64,000 nt of DNA from Enterocloster aldenensis (GCF_003434055.1 NZ_QVEX01000004.1:299831-363830); one strand, 5' to 3'. Counted from the first letter of the stretch, positions 43,449-53,157 are shown. Notes: generated from the sequence alone by a model not told the origin. Translations and numbers: made by a program.

Positions 43449-44834
43449 ATGGAGGGAGAAGTTGTAAAAAAGAACCGGATTACGGAAGGGAGCATATTCG
43501 GACAGCTGCTGCTGTTCTTTTTCCCCATATTGTTCGGGACGTTTTTCCAGCAGCTTTATAATACGGCGGATGCCATGGTGGTGGGGCGGTTCGTGGGAAA
43601 ACAGGCCCTGGCCGCGGTGGGCGGCAGCACCAGTACCCTGATCAATCTCCTAGTGGGCTTTTTTGTGGGGCTGTCCAGCGGCGCCACGGTTGTCATATCG
43701 CAGTTTTACGGCGCCAGGAAAGCGGATAAGGTCCATTGGGCCGTCCATACTTCCATTGCATTTTCCATAATCGGCGGCATTGCCTTCATGATCATAGGGC
43801 TGGCGGGATCCCCGTGGGCCCTGGAAGCCATGAAGACGCCGGAGGACGTGATGGGGCATTCGGTTGTCTACATAAGGATTTATTTCCTGGGCATCATTGT
43901 GAACCTGATTTATAACATGGGAGCCGGGATCCTGCGTGCGGTGGGGGATTCCAGGCGGCCCCTGTACTTCCTGATAGCCAGCTGCTTTACCAATATAGCC
44001 CTGGACATACTGCTGGTAGCGGTCCTGGGCATGGGGGTGGCGGGCGCTGCCATTGCAACCATCTCATCCCAGCTGTTAAGCGCCATCCTGGTGGTGCGCG
44101 CCCTGATGAAGACCGATGACATGTATAAGCTTGAATGGAACAAGGTCCGTATTGACCGCAGGATGCTTCAGCGCATTGTGCGCATCGGCATACCGGCCGG
44201 CATGCAGTCCGTCATGTACAATATTTCCAATGTCATCATCCAGGCCGGGGTGAACACCCTTGGCACGGACAATGTAACGGCCTGGGCCACTTACGGCAAA
44301 GTGGACGGCCTGTATTGGATGATGATCAATGCCCTGGGCATATCGGTCACCACCTTTGTGGGCCAGAACTATGGCGCCGGGCGCATGGACCGGGTGCGCA
44401 AGGGGGCCGGCGCATGCATGATGATCGGCGTGGTGCTTACCGCGTCCGTGGGAGTCCTTTTATATAACGGAGGCTATCTTCTGGTGGAATTGTTTACCAC
44501 GGACCAGCAGGTGCAGGCCATCAGTATGGACCTGCTGCATTTCATGGTCCCCACCTTCATCACGTATATTGCCATTGAAATCCTCTCCGGGACCCTCAGG
44601 GGCGTGGGGGATGCCTGGGTCCCGCTGGTCCTTACCGGTATCGGCGTGTGCGCGGTAAGGGTGCTCTGGATCATGTTCGTGCTTCCGAAGTACCACACGA
44701 TTATCGGGGCAGCCTTCTGTTATCCCCTGACCTGGAGCCTGACCACCATTGCTTTTGTGGTTTATTACTATTTCTTCAGCAGTCTCAGGCGGTGGGAGAT
44801 AAAACCGTTGTTTAAAAAGAACCGGTGTGTATAG
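43449..44834 (+). CDS. MATE family efflux transporter
   Basis: 461 residues, ATG after TGGAGG-like purines. Twelve helices; the N-terminal signature FFQQLYNTADAMVVGRFVG and the mid-protein GIPAGMQSVMYNISNVIIQ mark the two halves. Similar in layout to the MATE at 2701-4056 but clearly distinct in sequence and with no MarR partner. Na+ or H+ driven export of small cationic molecules. C-terminus basic (FKKNRCV). Confidence 0.9.
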   Translation: MEGEVVKKNRITEGSIFGQLLLFFFPILFGTFFQQLYNTADAMVVGRFVGKQALAAVGGSTSTLINLLVGFFVGLSSGATVVISQFYGARKADKVHWAVHTSIAFSIIGGIAFMIIGLAGSPWALEAMKTPEDVMGHSVVYIRIYFLGIIVNLIYNMGAGILRAVGDSRRPLYFLIASCFTNIALDILLVAVLGMGVAGAAIATISSQLLSAILVVRALMKTDDMYKLEWNKVRIDRRMLQRIVRIGIPAGMQSVMYNISNVIIQAGVNTLGTDNVTAWATYGKVDGLYWMMINALGISVTTFVGQNYGAGRMDRVRKGAGACMMIGVVLTASVGVLLYNGGYLLVELFTTDQQVQAISMDLLHFMVPTFITYIAIEILSGTLRGVGDAWVPLVLTGIGVCAVRVLWIMFVLPKYHTIIGAAFCYPLTWSLTTIAFVVYYYFFSSLRRWEIKPLFKKNRCV

Positions 44835-44884
44835 GCGTTCCTGATTTGGGAAAACTTTCTGTATAATTAACAGGAGGTGCCCGT

Positions 44885-45067
44885 ATGACGACAAGAGAAG
44901 TTACATTTGATTCAATAGAGGAAGTGAAAAAATTCGTGAACCAGGTGGAGCAGTATCCCCAGGACGTGGATGTGTGCTGCGGAAGCTGTATGGTGGATGG
45001 CAAGTCCATCCTTGGAATCCTGAGCCTGGGAATACGCAAGAAGCTGAATGTGGTGATACATGACTGA
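44885..45067 (+). CDS. Small HPr-like protein without the phospho-histidine
   Basis: 60 residues, ATG after AGGAGGTG. It reads as the C-terminal two-thirds of an HPr fold: FDSIEEVKKFVNQVEQYPQDVDV, then GSCMVDGKSILGILSLGI (the HPr motif KSIMGVMSLG around the regulatory Ser), then LNVVIHD. The N-terminal HARPA loop with the phosphorylated His is missing, so it cannot act as a normal PTS carrier; the Ser of KSILG is kept. Proteins of this kind are frequent in Clostridia; their function is unknown. It sits 50 bp behind the MATE gene. Confidence 0.8.
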   Translation: MTTREVTFDSIEEVKKFVNQVEQYPQDVDVCCGSCMVDGKSILGILSLGIRKKLNVVIHD

Positions 45068-45152
45068 AGGGAGAACCAAAAGACGGGGACGGTGCTGGCT
45101 GCAGGACGGCTTTTAAGGGCTTTTTTGCAGGGCGCCTATATTCCTGCCCCAT

Positions 45153-45184
45153 GGCGTGTCGGAAAGCAATCTTCAGACACGCCC
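45153..45184 (-). repeat. Dispersed intergenic element, copy D
   Basis: On the minus strand: GGGCGTGTCTGAAGATTGC, then TTTCCGACACGCC. It is also a hairpin: GGCGTGTC (45153-45160) and GACACGCC (45176-45183) with a 15-nt loop. It is the most complete palindrome of the four copies, lying 85 bp after the HPr-like gene in a 255-bp gap otherwise without features apart from a poorly defined promoter for the Nudix gene. Confidence 0.5.
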
Positions 45185-45322
45185 TGACGCAGGAGTACCC
45201 ATGTTTTTTTGTAACAGTTCAGACGGCGGGAACCAAGATATAAATCCAAATTTACATCAATGCTTTCATGTGGTACAATAGATTCCATATCTTCAGGAAA
45301 GATGAAAGGACGATGACATAAG

Positions 45323-46159
45323 ATGATTCAGGATATTGCGCCGCATACATACGATCCTGTTTTTAGGAATAAGGAACCTGAGGACCGGGATTACGTGCTG
45401 CATTATGAGTATAATAAGGTGATGCTTATGAGACAGGGGGACGGGATGGCCCTTCCTACCTTTGAAGACCTGAAAGAGGATGTCAGGGGGATTAAGTCTG
45501 GGGCACAGTATCTGTTTTCCATTGATGACAGGGCCTATTACTGTGTAACGGATATGGATGTGCCGGAGTTTGGCGGGTTTAATCTGGAACCCCTCACGGT
45601 TTTCCGCAGTCTGGAGCCTTTGCATCAGGCTTTTGCGGGTATTACCGGAAGCCAGCTGTACCGGTGGAGACAGAGCCGGCAGTTCTGCGGCCATTGCGGG
45701 GTGAGGATGGAACCCAGCACCAGGGAACGGGCCATGGTGTGTCCGGAATGCGGGCAGACAGAGTATCCTAAAATCAGCCCGGCCGTGATTGTTGCAATTA
45801 CCAATGGGGATAAGCTGCTTATGTCCAGATATGCAAGGGGAACCTACAGGAATTATGCCCTGATTGCAGGATTTGTGGAGATAGGCGAGACCTTTGAGGA
45901 TTGTGTGCGCAGGGAAGTCATGGAGGAAGTGGGGCTTAAAGTTAAGAACATACGCTATTACAAAAGCCAGCCCTGGGCGTTTTCAGATACGGAGATGATT
46001 GGATTTACAGCGGAACTGGACGGTGATGATACCATACGCCTGGAGGAGGAGGAACTTTGTGAAGCCGGGTGGTTCACAAGGGACGAGATAGTGGAATACG
46101 GTCCTTATATCAGCGTGGGACATGAGATGATGAAGGCCTTTAAGGATGGCAGGATATGA
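45323..46159 (+). CDS. nudC: NADH pyrophosphatase/deNADding enzyme, NudC family
   Basis: 278 residues. A zinc ribbon with four Cys (FCGHCGVRM ... VCPECGQ, about 120-143), the Nudix box GFVEIGETFEDCVRREVMEEVG (23 residues; key residues GX5EX7REVMEE) and the NudC-specific motif SQPWAF after it. NudC enzymes hydrolyse NAD(H) to nicotinamide mononucleotide and AMP and remove NAD caps from RNA 5' ends. Length agrees with the family. The 45068-45322 gap before it holds repeat copy D. A HAD gene follows 18 bp on. Confidence 0.92.
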   Translation: MIQDIAPHTYDPVFRNKEPEDRDYVLHYEYNKVMLMRQGDGMALPTFEDLKEDVRGIKSGAQYLFSIDDRAYYCVTDMDVPEFGGFNLEPLTVFRSLEPLHQAFAGITGSQLYRWRQSRQFCGHCGVRMEPSTRERAMVCPECGQTEYPKISPAVIVAITNGDKLLMSRYARGTYRNYALIAGFVEIGETFEDCVRREVMEEVGLKVKNIRYYKSQPWAFSDTEMIGFTAELDGDDTIRLEEEELCEAGWFTRDEIVEYGPYISVGHEMMKAFKDGRI

Positions 46160-46177
46160 AAGGAATGTGTTGATTTT

Positions 46178-46846
46178 ATGAATCAGAAGGATTATATATT
46201 GTTTGATCTGGACGGAACCCTGACTGACCCAAAGGAGGGGATAACCAAGTCAGTGCGCCATGCACTGAACCACTATGGAATCCAGGTGGATGATCTGGAT
46301 AACCTGACTCCGTTCATAGGGCCTCCCCTCACAGACAGCTATAAGAAATATTATGGTTTTTCGGATGAACAGGCATGGGAAGGGGTTTTGGTATACCGGG
46401 AATATTTCAGTGAGAGGGGATGGCATGAGAATAAGGAGTATCCCGGCATTAAGGAAATGCTGGATGCCCTCAAAGCGGCCGGAAAGGTGCTGTTGGTGGC
46501 AACCTCCAAGCCCGAGGTGTTTGCCAGGAAAATTCTGGAGTACTTTGGCATGGCGGGATATTTTGACTTTATTGGCGGCGCCGATATGGGCGAGACCCGG
46601 GTGCGCAAGGCGGATGTAATCCGGTATGTCCTTGAACAGTACGGGCTTGACGCCTCCCCGGAGACCCTGGCACGCTGCGTGATGGTGGGGGACCGGGAAC
46701 ATGATGTGCTGGGCGCCAGGGAATGCGGCATGGACTGCGTGGGCGTCCTTTACGGATACGGCGACAGGCGGGAGATGGATGGGTGCCGGCCGGCCTGGAC
46801 AGCGGATACGGTGGATGAATTAAAGGATTTACTTTTGATATTATAA
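46178..46846 (+). CDS. HAD family hydrolase (phosphoglycolate phosphatase/nucleotidase-like)
   Basis: 222 residues, AAAGGA before the ATG. Motif I FDLDGTLTD (residues 9-17), motif II VATSKP, motif III K (VRKADVI), motif IV MVGDREHDVLGA. The cap and the FIGPPLTDSY segment match the PGP/5'-nucleotidase-like group. It likely forms a transcription unit with nudC. Its frame ends just before the ilv promoter. Substrate unknown. Confidence 0.87.
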   Translation: MNQKDYILFDLDGTLTDPKEGITKSVRHALNHYGIQVDDLDNLTPFIGPPLTDSYKKYYGFSDEQAWEGVLVYREYFSERGWHENKEYPGIKEMLDALKAAGKVLLVATSKPEVFARKILEYFGMAGYFDFIGGADMGETRVRKADVIRYVLEQYGLDASPETLARCVMVGDREHDVLGARECGMDCVGVLYGYGDRREMDGCRPAWTADTVDELKDLLLIL

Positions 46847-46879
46847 CCTGAACTCATAATAACCATTCCTATTATGCAA

Positions 46880-46908
46880 TTGACAAATAGAACAATGGTT
46901 GCTATGAT
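46880..46908 (+). promoter_or_regulatory. Promoter of the ilvN-ilvC genes
   Basis: TTGACA (46880-46885), 17-bp spacer, TATGAT (46903-46908). It lies inside the longest open frame of ilvN and so argues that translation begins later, at 47012, leaving a leader of about 97 nt. Confidence 0.75.
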
Positions 46909-47011
46909 TGAAATTACTATTAAGAAGGTCCACGATGGAAAACATTGTGGAAAAGTAAGGAAGGGCAGTGTGAAAGCTGTCCGCCAGGATGAGAGGGTGG
47001 GATTAGATTAT

Positions 47012-47515
47012 ATGGATGACAGAATCGTGTTATCGCTGCTTGTAGACAATACCGCCGGTGTGCTGGCCCGGGTAGCCGGACTTTTCAGCCGGCGCGGTTA
47101 CAATATTGAAAGCCTGACCGTTGGCGTTACCGCGGACCCGCGGTACTCAAGGATGACCGTGGTCTCCCTGGGGGACCAGACTGTTCTGGAGCAGATTAAG
47201 AACCAGCTTAATAAACTGGAGGATGTAAGGGATATCAAGGAACTGCAGCCGGACCGGTCCGTGTACAGGGAACTGATGATGGTAAAGGTCAGGGCCAATG
47301 CCGCAGACAGGCAGTCTGTCAGCGCCATCTCCAGCATTTTCCGTGCAACCATCGTGGATGTGGGCAAGGATTCGCTGACCGTCATGCTGACAGGTGACCA
47401 GTCCAAGCTGGATGCGTTAATTAACCTGCTGGAAGATTATGAAATCCTGGAGCTGGCCCGCACAGGCCTGACAGGGCTGGAACGGGGCGCCGAGGATATC
47501 AGGATGCTTCCATAA
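47012..47515 (+). CDS. ilvN: Acetolactate synthase small (regulatory) subunit
   Basis: 167 residues from the ATG at 47012 (MDDRIVLSLLVDNTAGVLAR); this is the family's normal start and length, and the frame further upstream overlaps the promoter. An N-terminal ACT domain (residues 3-75: NTAGVLARVAGLFSRRGYNI, SLTVGVTAD) binds valine for feedback control; the C-terminal domain follows. It regulates the large subunit IlvB, which is not encoded here. ilvC lies 146 bp downstream. The ribosome binding site is weak (GAGGGTGG, 11 bases away). Confidence 0.88.
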   Translation: MDDRIVLSLLVDNTAGVLARVAGLFSRRGYNIESLTVGVTADPRYSRMTVVSLGDQTVLEQIKNQLNKLEDVRDIKELQPDRSVYRELMMVKVRANAADRQSVSAISSIFRATIVDVGKDSLTVMLTGDQSKLDALINLLEDYEILELARTGLTGLERGAEDIRMLP

Positions 47516-47568
47516 GTTCCCGGGCCGGGAAAACGGACGGGGGGCGGGATTACATAGCGGTTGGGTAA

Positions 47569-48672
<1,104 letters not shown>

Positions 48673-48705
48673 TCATAGATACATAATAGATACATATAAG
48701 AACGA

Positions 48706-48739
48706 AGCGGATGTCCACTGAGAGGGGCATCCGCTTTTT
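48706..48739 (+). terminator. Terminator after ilvC
   Basis: AGCGGATG (48706-48713) pairs with CATCCGCT (48728-48735), then TTTT. A second dyad, GGTCCGCCCA/TGGGCGAACC, follows at about 48740-48762. Confidence 0.8.
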
Positions 48740-48762
48740 GGTCCGCCCATGCTGGGCGAACC

Positions 48763-48803
48763 AAAAAGGGGCTCTGGCAGTCATGGATTGACAGAAGCCC
48801 CTT
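48763..48803 (-). terminator. Terminator of the YheO-type regulator gene
   Basis: On the minus strand AAGGGGCT-TCTG pairs with CCAG-AGCCCCTT and is followed by TTTTT (complement of 48763-48767). It lies about 40 bp after the regulator stop, back to back with the ilvC terminator. Confidence 0.7.
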
Positions 48804-48844
48804 AAAAATCCTTTAAGGTTTTGTTCAGCTTTGGCAGGAACGGA

Positions 48845-49591
48845 TTATTCCTGGCGGATTCTGGACAGGTAGCGGTATACGCTGGCCTGGGAGATTCCCA
48901 ATGCCCCGGACGCGTCTTTTACCGCGCCCTTTAGAAGGAATACGCCGTCCCTTTCCAGCCGTTCCATCACTGCCAGGCGCTGGGACTGGGACAGGCTTTT
49001 GCCTTCCAGGTCCATGTCCCTAAAAATACGGGACAAGGCCTCGTTCACTGTTTCTCCGCTGGAGACAGGCACAGCCTCTCCTGACATCGGATGCGCTGAT
49101 GCGTTCCTGATTCCCGGTTCACCGGACCGGGCTTCTCCCTGACTGGCCGGTGTTTCCTTGTAGGTCTCATCGAAACGGAAATTCGTTTCTACAAATGTAT
49201 CTGGATGGCACAGCCCGATCAGCTGCTTTGCCAGGTCCACATACTTGCTGTCGTCAAAATTAATACTCAGCAGCCCGATTAACTCTTCTGACGTATTCTC
49301 AATAAACAGCGTGGAGGACCGCAGCTTCTTTCCAAGGGCGGATACCCCCATATAATGGGTACGATAGGAATAATTGTGATAGCTCTTATCCGCAATGATC
49401 TGCAGAATCTCGCTGGCCAGAGGTGCTCCCAGTTCCTGTCCGCTGACATGGTTGTTGGCAATGGCGATAATGGACTTTTCCTTGTCCTCCAGGCTGTGGA
49501 GCACAATCTCATAATCCGGCCCAAGGGTACGGCCAAGAAATTCCGTTAACTTTATATAATGCTGAAGGATTGAATGATTTTCTATATTCAT
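48845..49591 (-). CDS. YheO-like PAS/DauR-type transcriptional regulator
   Basis: 248 residues. The N-terminal YheO domain (about 8-120: YIKLTEFLGRTLGPDYEIVLHSL, IIAIANNHVSG) is a PAS-like ligand-sensing fold. A variable linker (about 140-185) leads to a C-terminal helix-turn-helix (SQSQRLAVMERLERDGVFLLKGAVKDASGALGISQASVYRYLSRI, core GALGISQASVYRYLSRI) of the HTH_22/DauR type. The gene diverges from tryptophanase with a 395-bp gap containing the tna promoter, so control of tna is likely, probably in response to an amino acid. No precedent is claimed. Confidence 0.87.
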   Translation of the reverse strand: MNIENHSILQHYIKLTEFLGRTLGPDYEIVLHSLEDKEKSIIAIANNHVSGQELGAPLASEILQIIADKSYHNYSYRTHYMGVSALGKKLRSSTLFIENTSEELIGLLSINFDDSKYVDLAKQLIGLCHPDTFVETNFRFDETYKETPASQGEARSGEPGIRNASAHPMSGEAVPVSSGETVNEALSRIFRDMDLEGKSLSQSQRLAVMERLERDGVFLLKGAVKDASGALGISQASVYRYLSRIRQE

Positions 49592-49798
49592 GACCTGCTT
49601 CTTTCTATATGCTCATATAATGCTATTGTATCAAAATACCCTTTTAATATCTAGAGTATGTTTTAGAATGTAGGGTAATAAAATTTTATTATTTTCTTTT
49701 TGGTTTTGATAATTATTTATTAAATTTTTTCTATTTTACGCACTATGTATAATTTTATGCCCTAAAAAATATTTTTTTATTAATTAACACAAATGATA

Positions 49799-49827
49799 TT
49801 GACATTTTTATAAAAATATAATAATAT
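49799..49827 (+). promoter_or_regulatory. Promoter of the tryptophanase gene
   Basis: TTGACA (49799-49804), 17-bp spacer, TAATAT (49822-49827). The surrounding 49592-49830 stretch is strongly AT-rich, also accommodating the divergent regulator promoter. Start would be near 49834, 150 nt before the tnaA ATG. Confidence 0.75.
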
Positions 49828-49835
49828 ATTTTCAT

Positions 49836-49881
49836 AAGTTGAGAAAACCTTATTACATCTCACATTCTTTCTTCTCAACTT
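49836..49881 (+). promoter_or_regulatory. Dyad at the start of the tna leader
   Basis: AAGTTGAGAA (49836-49845) and TTCTCAACTT (49872-49881) are perfect 10-bp inverted repeats separated by 26 nt. They lie at the very 5' end of the predicted transcript, so they could be a regulator-binding dyad or a 5' stem-loop in the mRNA. No T run follows, so it is not a standard terminator. The remainder up to 49986 contains no well-supported leader peptide. Confidence 0.5.
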
Positions 49882-49986
49882 GAACCTATTACATAATACT
49901 GTCCGCCAGTCGGCAACGATGACCGGGGTATTTGGAAGCGGCAGAGGTCCGCATCCAAACCAAAATCATTTTATGGAGGTATTATT

Positions 49987-51378
49987 ATGGCTATCAAGTA
50001 TGTTCCAGAACCATTCCGCATCAAGGTGGTTGAACCACTGAAAATGCTCACACGCCAGGAGCGTGAGCAGGCAATCGCCCAGGCCAGGTACAACATGTTT
50101 GGCTTAAGGGGAGAGGACTGCTACATCGATCTCCTCACTGACTCCGGTACCAATGCCATGAGCGAGGACCAATGGGCGGGGATCATGAAGGGCGATGAGG
50201 CCTATGCCGGCGCTTCCTCCTACTACAAACTGGTTGACGCTGCCAAGGACATCTTTGGATATGGATATGTCCAGCCTGTACACCAGGGACGCGCTGCTGA
50301 AAAGGTTCTGTTCCCCACATTCCTCTCCGAGGGTAAGATTGCAATTTCCAACATGTTCTTTGACACTACCCGCGCCCATGTAATCCTGGCCGGCGCGCGT
50401 CCCATCGACTGCGTAATCCCGGAAGCAAAGGATCCGTCCCACCGCTGCAAGTTCAAGGGCAATATGGATGTGGAAAAGCTGGAACAGATCATTCTTGAAA
50501 AGGGCGCTGAGAATGTGGGTCTGGTGGTCATGACAATTACCAACAATTCCGCCGGGGGACAGCCGGTTTCCCTGCAGAACATGAGGGATGTTTCCGCAAT
50601 CTGTAAGAAATACAACATTCCCCTGGATATTGACGCGGCGCGTTACGCTGAAAACGCATACTTTGTCAAACGCGATGAGGAGGAGTGCAGGGACTGGCCG
50701 ATTAAAAAGATTATTAAAGAAATGTTCTCCCTGGCCGACATGTTCACCATGTCCGCAAAAAAGGATACCATTGTCAACATGGGCGGCATGATTGGAGTCA
50801 AGGATGGAGAGTCACCTTTGATTCTGAAAATAAAAGCAAACTGTATTTCTTTTGAAGGATTCTATACATACGGCGGCCTTAACGGACGTGACCTGGAAGC
50901 CCTGGCCATCGGCTTATACGAGGGCATTGACGAAAATTATCTCCGTTACAGGATTGGACAGATGGAATATCTTGCATCCAGGCTGGATGATGCCGGTATT
51001 GCTTACCAGGCCCCGGTTGGAGGTCATGGCGTGTTTGTGGATGCAGCAGCCATGTTCCCCCAGATTCCATATTATGAATTCCCTGGCCAGGTGTTGGCCG
51101 TTGAACTCTACAAGGAGGCAGGCATCCGCACCTGTGATATTGGCTCCTATATGCTGGGCAATGACCCGGATACAAATGAACAGCTTCATGCCGATTTTGA
51201 ATTCACACGTCTGGCCATTCCGCGCCGGGTCTACACCCAGGCCCATATTGATATAATGGCAGATGCATTGATTGCAATTAAAGAGCGGTCCCATGAAATC
51301 AAACATGGTTACAAGATTACATGGGAGCCACCGATCCTTCGTCATTTCCAGGCCTCTCTGGCACCTGTTGAGGACTGA
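49987..51378 (+). CDS. tnaA: Tryptophanase
   Basis: 463 residues, ATG after ATGGAGG. PLP-dependent beta-eliminating lyase: [34 protein letters not shown] (phosphate binding), [15 protein letters not shown], the PLP Lys in MSAKKD (Lys259) and [12 protein letters not shown]. Discrimination from tyrosine phenol-lyase: the region reads [18 protein letters not shown], like tryptophanase (EIGSFLLGRDP in E. coli), without the Arg that tyrosine phenol-lyase uses to bind the tyrosine ring. Product: indole, pyruvate and ammonia from tryptophan. Followed by an NSS-type transporter 150 bp on. Regulator gene upstream is divergent. Confidence 0.88.
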   Translation: MAIKYVPEPFRIKVVEPLKMLTRQEREQAIAQARYNMFGLRGEDCYIDLLTDSGTNAMSEDQWAGIMKGDEAYAGASSYYKLVDAAKDIFGYGYVQPVHQGRAAEKVLFPTFLSEGKIAISNMFFDTTRAHVILAGARPIDCVIPEAKDPSHRCKFKGNMDVEKLEQIILEKGAENVGLVVMTITNNSAGGQPVSLQNMRDVSAICKKYNIPLDIDAARYAENAYFVKRDEEECRDWPIKKIIKEMFSLADMFTMSAKKDTIVNMGGMIGVKDGESPLILKIKANCISFEGFYTYGGLNGRDLEALAIGLYEGIDENYLRYRIGQMEYLASRLDDAGIAYQAPVGGHGVFVDAAAMFPQIPYYEFPGQVLAVELYKEAGIRTCDIGSYMLGNDPDTNEQLHADFEFTRLAIPRRVYTQAHIDIMADALIAIKERSHEIKHGYKITWEPPILRHFQASLAPVED

Positions 51379-51530
51379 AGGTAAGGGGCAGACCGCATGA
51401 TGATTCAAACGTTATTTGAAATCATGTGATGTGCTTGGCAGCAATAAGATAGGGCATCCTATAGTAGTTTAAAGATTACTGTGGGGGGCCCTTTTTGTCT
51501 TCATTTTGTATCGAAAAGGAGAAGAAATAT

Positions 51531-52880
51531 ATGGGAAAAACATCCAATGGTAACAACAGGGAATCATGGGGATCGAAATGGGGTTTTATTCTTGCATGTA
51601 TTGGTTCGGCAGTGGGGATGGGAAATATCTGGCTGTTTCCCAGCCGGGTTGCAAATTATGGCGGCGCGTTTCTGGTAGCATATCTTATCTTTGACATTCT
51701 GATCGGGTTTTCCGGTGTGATTGGTGAAATGAGCTTTGGGAGAAAGGCAAAGGAAGGCCCTGTAGGCGCTTTCAGGCAGGCCTGCGCCTCCCGTGGAAAA
51801 GGGAATACGGGTGCCCTGATAGGCGGTATCCCCATGGCGGGGGCGCTGATGCTGGCCATTGGCTACTCCGTAGTGGTGGGTTGGATTTTTAAGTATGTGT
51901 TCAATTCCTTTACCGGAAAAGCCCTTTCCTATGGTGCGGATGTGTCGGATATCTCAGGCTATGAACAGGCATTTGGCACCACCGCATCTTCCTTTGGCAA
52001 CAACTTATGGCTGATTGTTGCACTGGCAGTCACATTTACCATCATGGTGCTGGGTGTTGCCAGCGGTATTGAGAAAGCCAACAAGATAATGATCCCTCTG
52101 TTTTTCCTGCTGTTTATGGGCCTGGCTGTTTATGTTTATTTCCAGCCCGGAGCTTCTGAGGGTTACAAATACATGTTCTCCATTAATCCTGAAAAGCTAA
52201 AAGATCCCATGATGTGGGTCTATGCCCTGGGCCAGTCATTTTTTTCCCTGTCCCTGGCCGGCAACGGAACGGTTATTTACGGCTCATACCTGTCCGATGA
52301 TGAGGATATTGTCAGCTCCGCATGGAAAGTGGCCCTGTTTGACACAGGGGCCGCGTTCCTGGCCGCTCTGGTCATTGTTCCTGCCATGGCAGCCGCCGGC
52401 TCCACTGCCTTTGGCGGAGGCCCTGGCCTGATGTTCATCTATTTGCCCAACCTGTTTGCGGCCATGCCAAGCGGACACATTGTAATGGTGGTATTCTTTG
52501 TGGCTGTGCTGTTTGCAGGTCTTACTTCCCTGGTGAACCTGTTTGAGGCCCCCATCGCCACCCTTCAGGATAACCTGCATTTCAGCCGTGCCAAAGCAGT
52601 TACCACCATCGGTATCATTGGTGTTGTGGTGGCGCTGTGCATCCAGGGTATTGTTTCCGGCTGGATGGACTTCGTATCCATCTATATCTGCCCTCTGGGC
52701 GCCGGTCTGGCCGGGATTATGTTTGCCTGGATCTGGGGAAAGCAGGCAGTGGAGGATGCGGTATCCCTTGGAAGAAAGCAGCGGATTGGCGGCTGGTACT
52801 ACCCCCTTTATAAATATGGATTCTGCATTCTGACCATGGCAGTGTTCATTCTGGGAATCGTCAACGGCGGAATTGGCTGA
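51531..52880 (+). CDS. NSS family sodium-dependent (tryptophan?) transporter
   Basis: 449 residues from the ATG at 51531 (AAAAGGAG upstream). Eleven to twelve helices; helix 1 reads GSAVGMGNIWLFPSRVANYGG, the NSS signature in which the LeuT gate Arg (NxWRFP) is Leu. Family: neurotransmitter:sodium symporters, Na+-coupled amino acid uptake. Its position directly after tnaA recalls TnaT of Symbiobacterium, a tryptophan-specific NSS member. Tryptophan specificity is inferred from context only. Terminator 90 bp downstream. Confidence 0.87.
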   Translation: MGKTSNGNNRESWGSKWGFILACIGSAVGMGNIWLFPSRVANYGGAFLVAYLIFDILIGFSGVIGEMSFGRKAKEGPVGAFRQACASRGKGNTGALIGGIPMAGALMLAIGYSVVVGWIFKYVFNSFTGKALSYGADVSDISGYEQAFGTTASSFGNNLWLIVALAVTFTIMVLGVASGIEKANKIMIPLFFLLFMGLAVYVYFQPGASEGYKYMFSINPEKLKDPMMWVYALGQSFFSLSLAGNGTVIYGSYLSDDEDIVSSAWKVALFDTGAAFLAALVIVPAMAAAGSTAFGGGPGLMFIYLPNLFAAMPSGHIVMVVFFVAVLFAGLTSLVNLFEAPIATLQDNLHFSRAKAVTTIGIIGVVVALCIQGIVSGWMDFVSIYICPLGAGLAGIMFAWIWGKQAVEDAVSLGRKQRIGGWYYPLYKYGFCILTMAVFILGIVNGGIG

Positions 52881-52971
52881 TACAGCCTGCTATGGGGACC
52901 TGGTTCCTGGCGCCCGGCAGGGCCCTGACTTTCGGGATAGATTTTGAAAAGGGTCCTAAAAATGACAAAGG

Positions 52972-53017
52972 GCCATTGCATTTCCACGTACATCAGGTGG
53001 AAATACAATGGCTTTTT
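52972..53017 (+). terminator. Terminator of the tna unit
   Basis: GCCATTGCATTTCCAC (52972-52987) and GTGGAAATACAATGGC (52997-53012) form a 16-bp stem with one G-U pair, loop of nine, followed by five T's. The rest of the 52881-53157 gap has nothing recognisable. Confidence 0.9.
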
Positions 53018-53157
53018 ACGCTGTGGGAGACATCCGCCCTTTCATGGGGGCAGCTCCATTAATCCTCCTGCTCAATCGCCTTATCCTTTGAATTGCGGTA
53101 AAAGCCGTGTGCTTTTTCCGTGGGTATTGACTGACACCCCGGGTAAGCGGCAATCCG

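Noticed and set aside
49919..50041. Possible tna leader ORF of about 40 codons with one Trp codon
   Set aside because: No ribosome binding site, overlaps the tnaA start out of frame, and lacks the TnaC pattern of a Trp followed by a terminal Pro.
49987..51378. Tyrosine phenol-lyase instead of tryptophanase
   Set aside because: The key region reads CDIGSYMLG, like tryptophanase, and lacks the Met-Glu-Arg run that tyrosine phenol-lyase uses.
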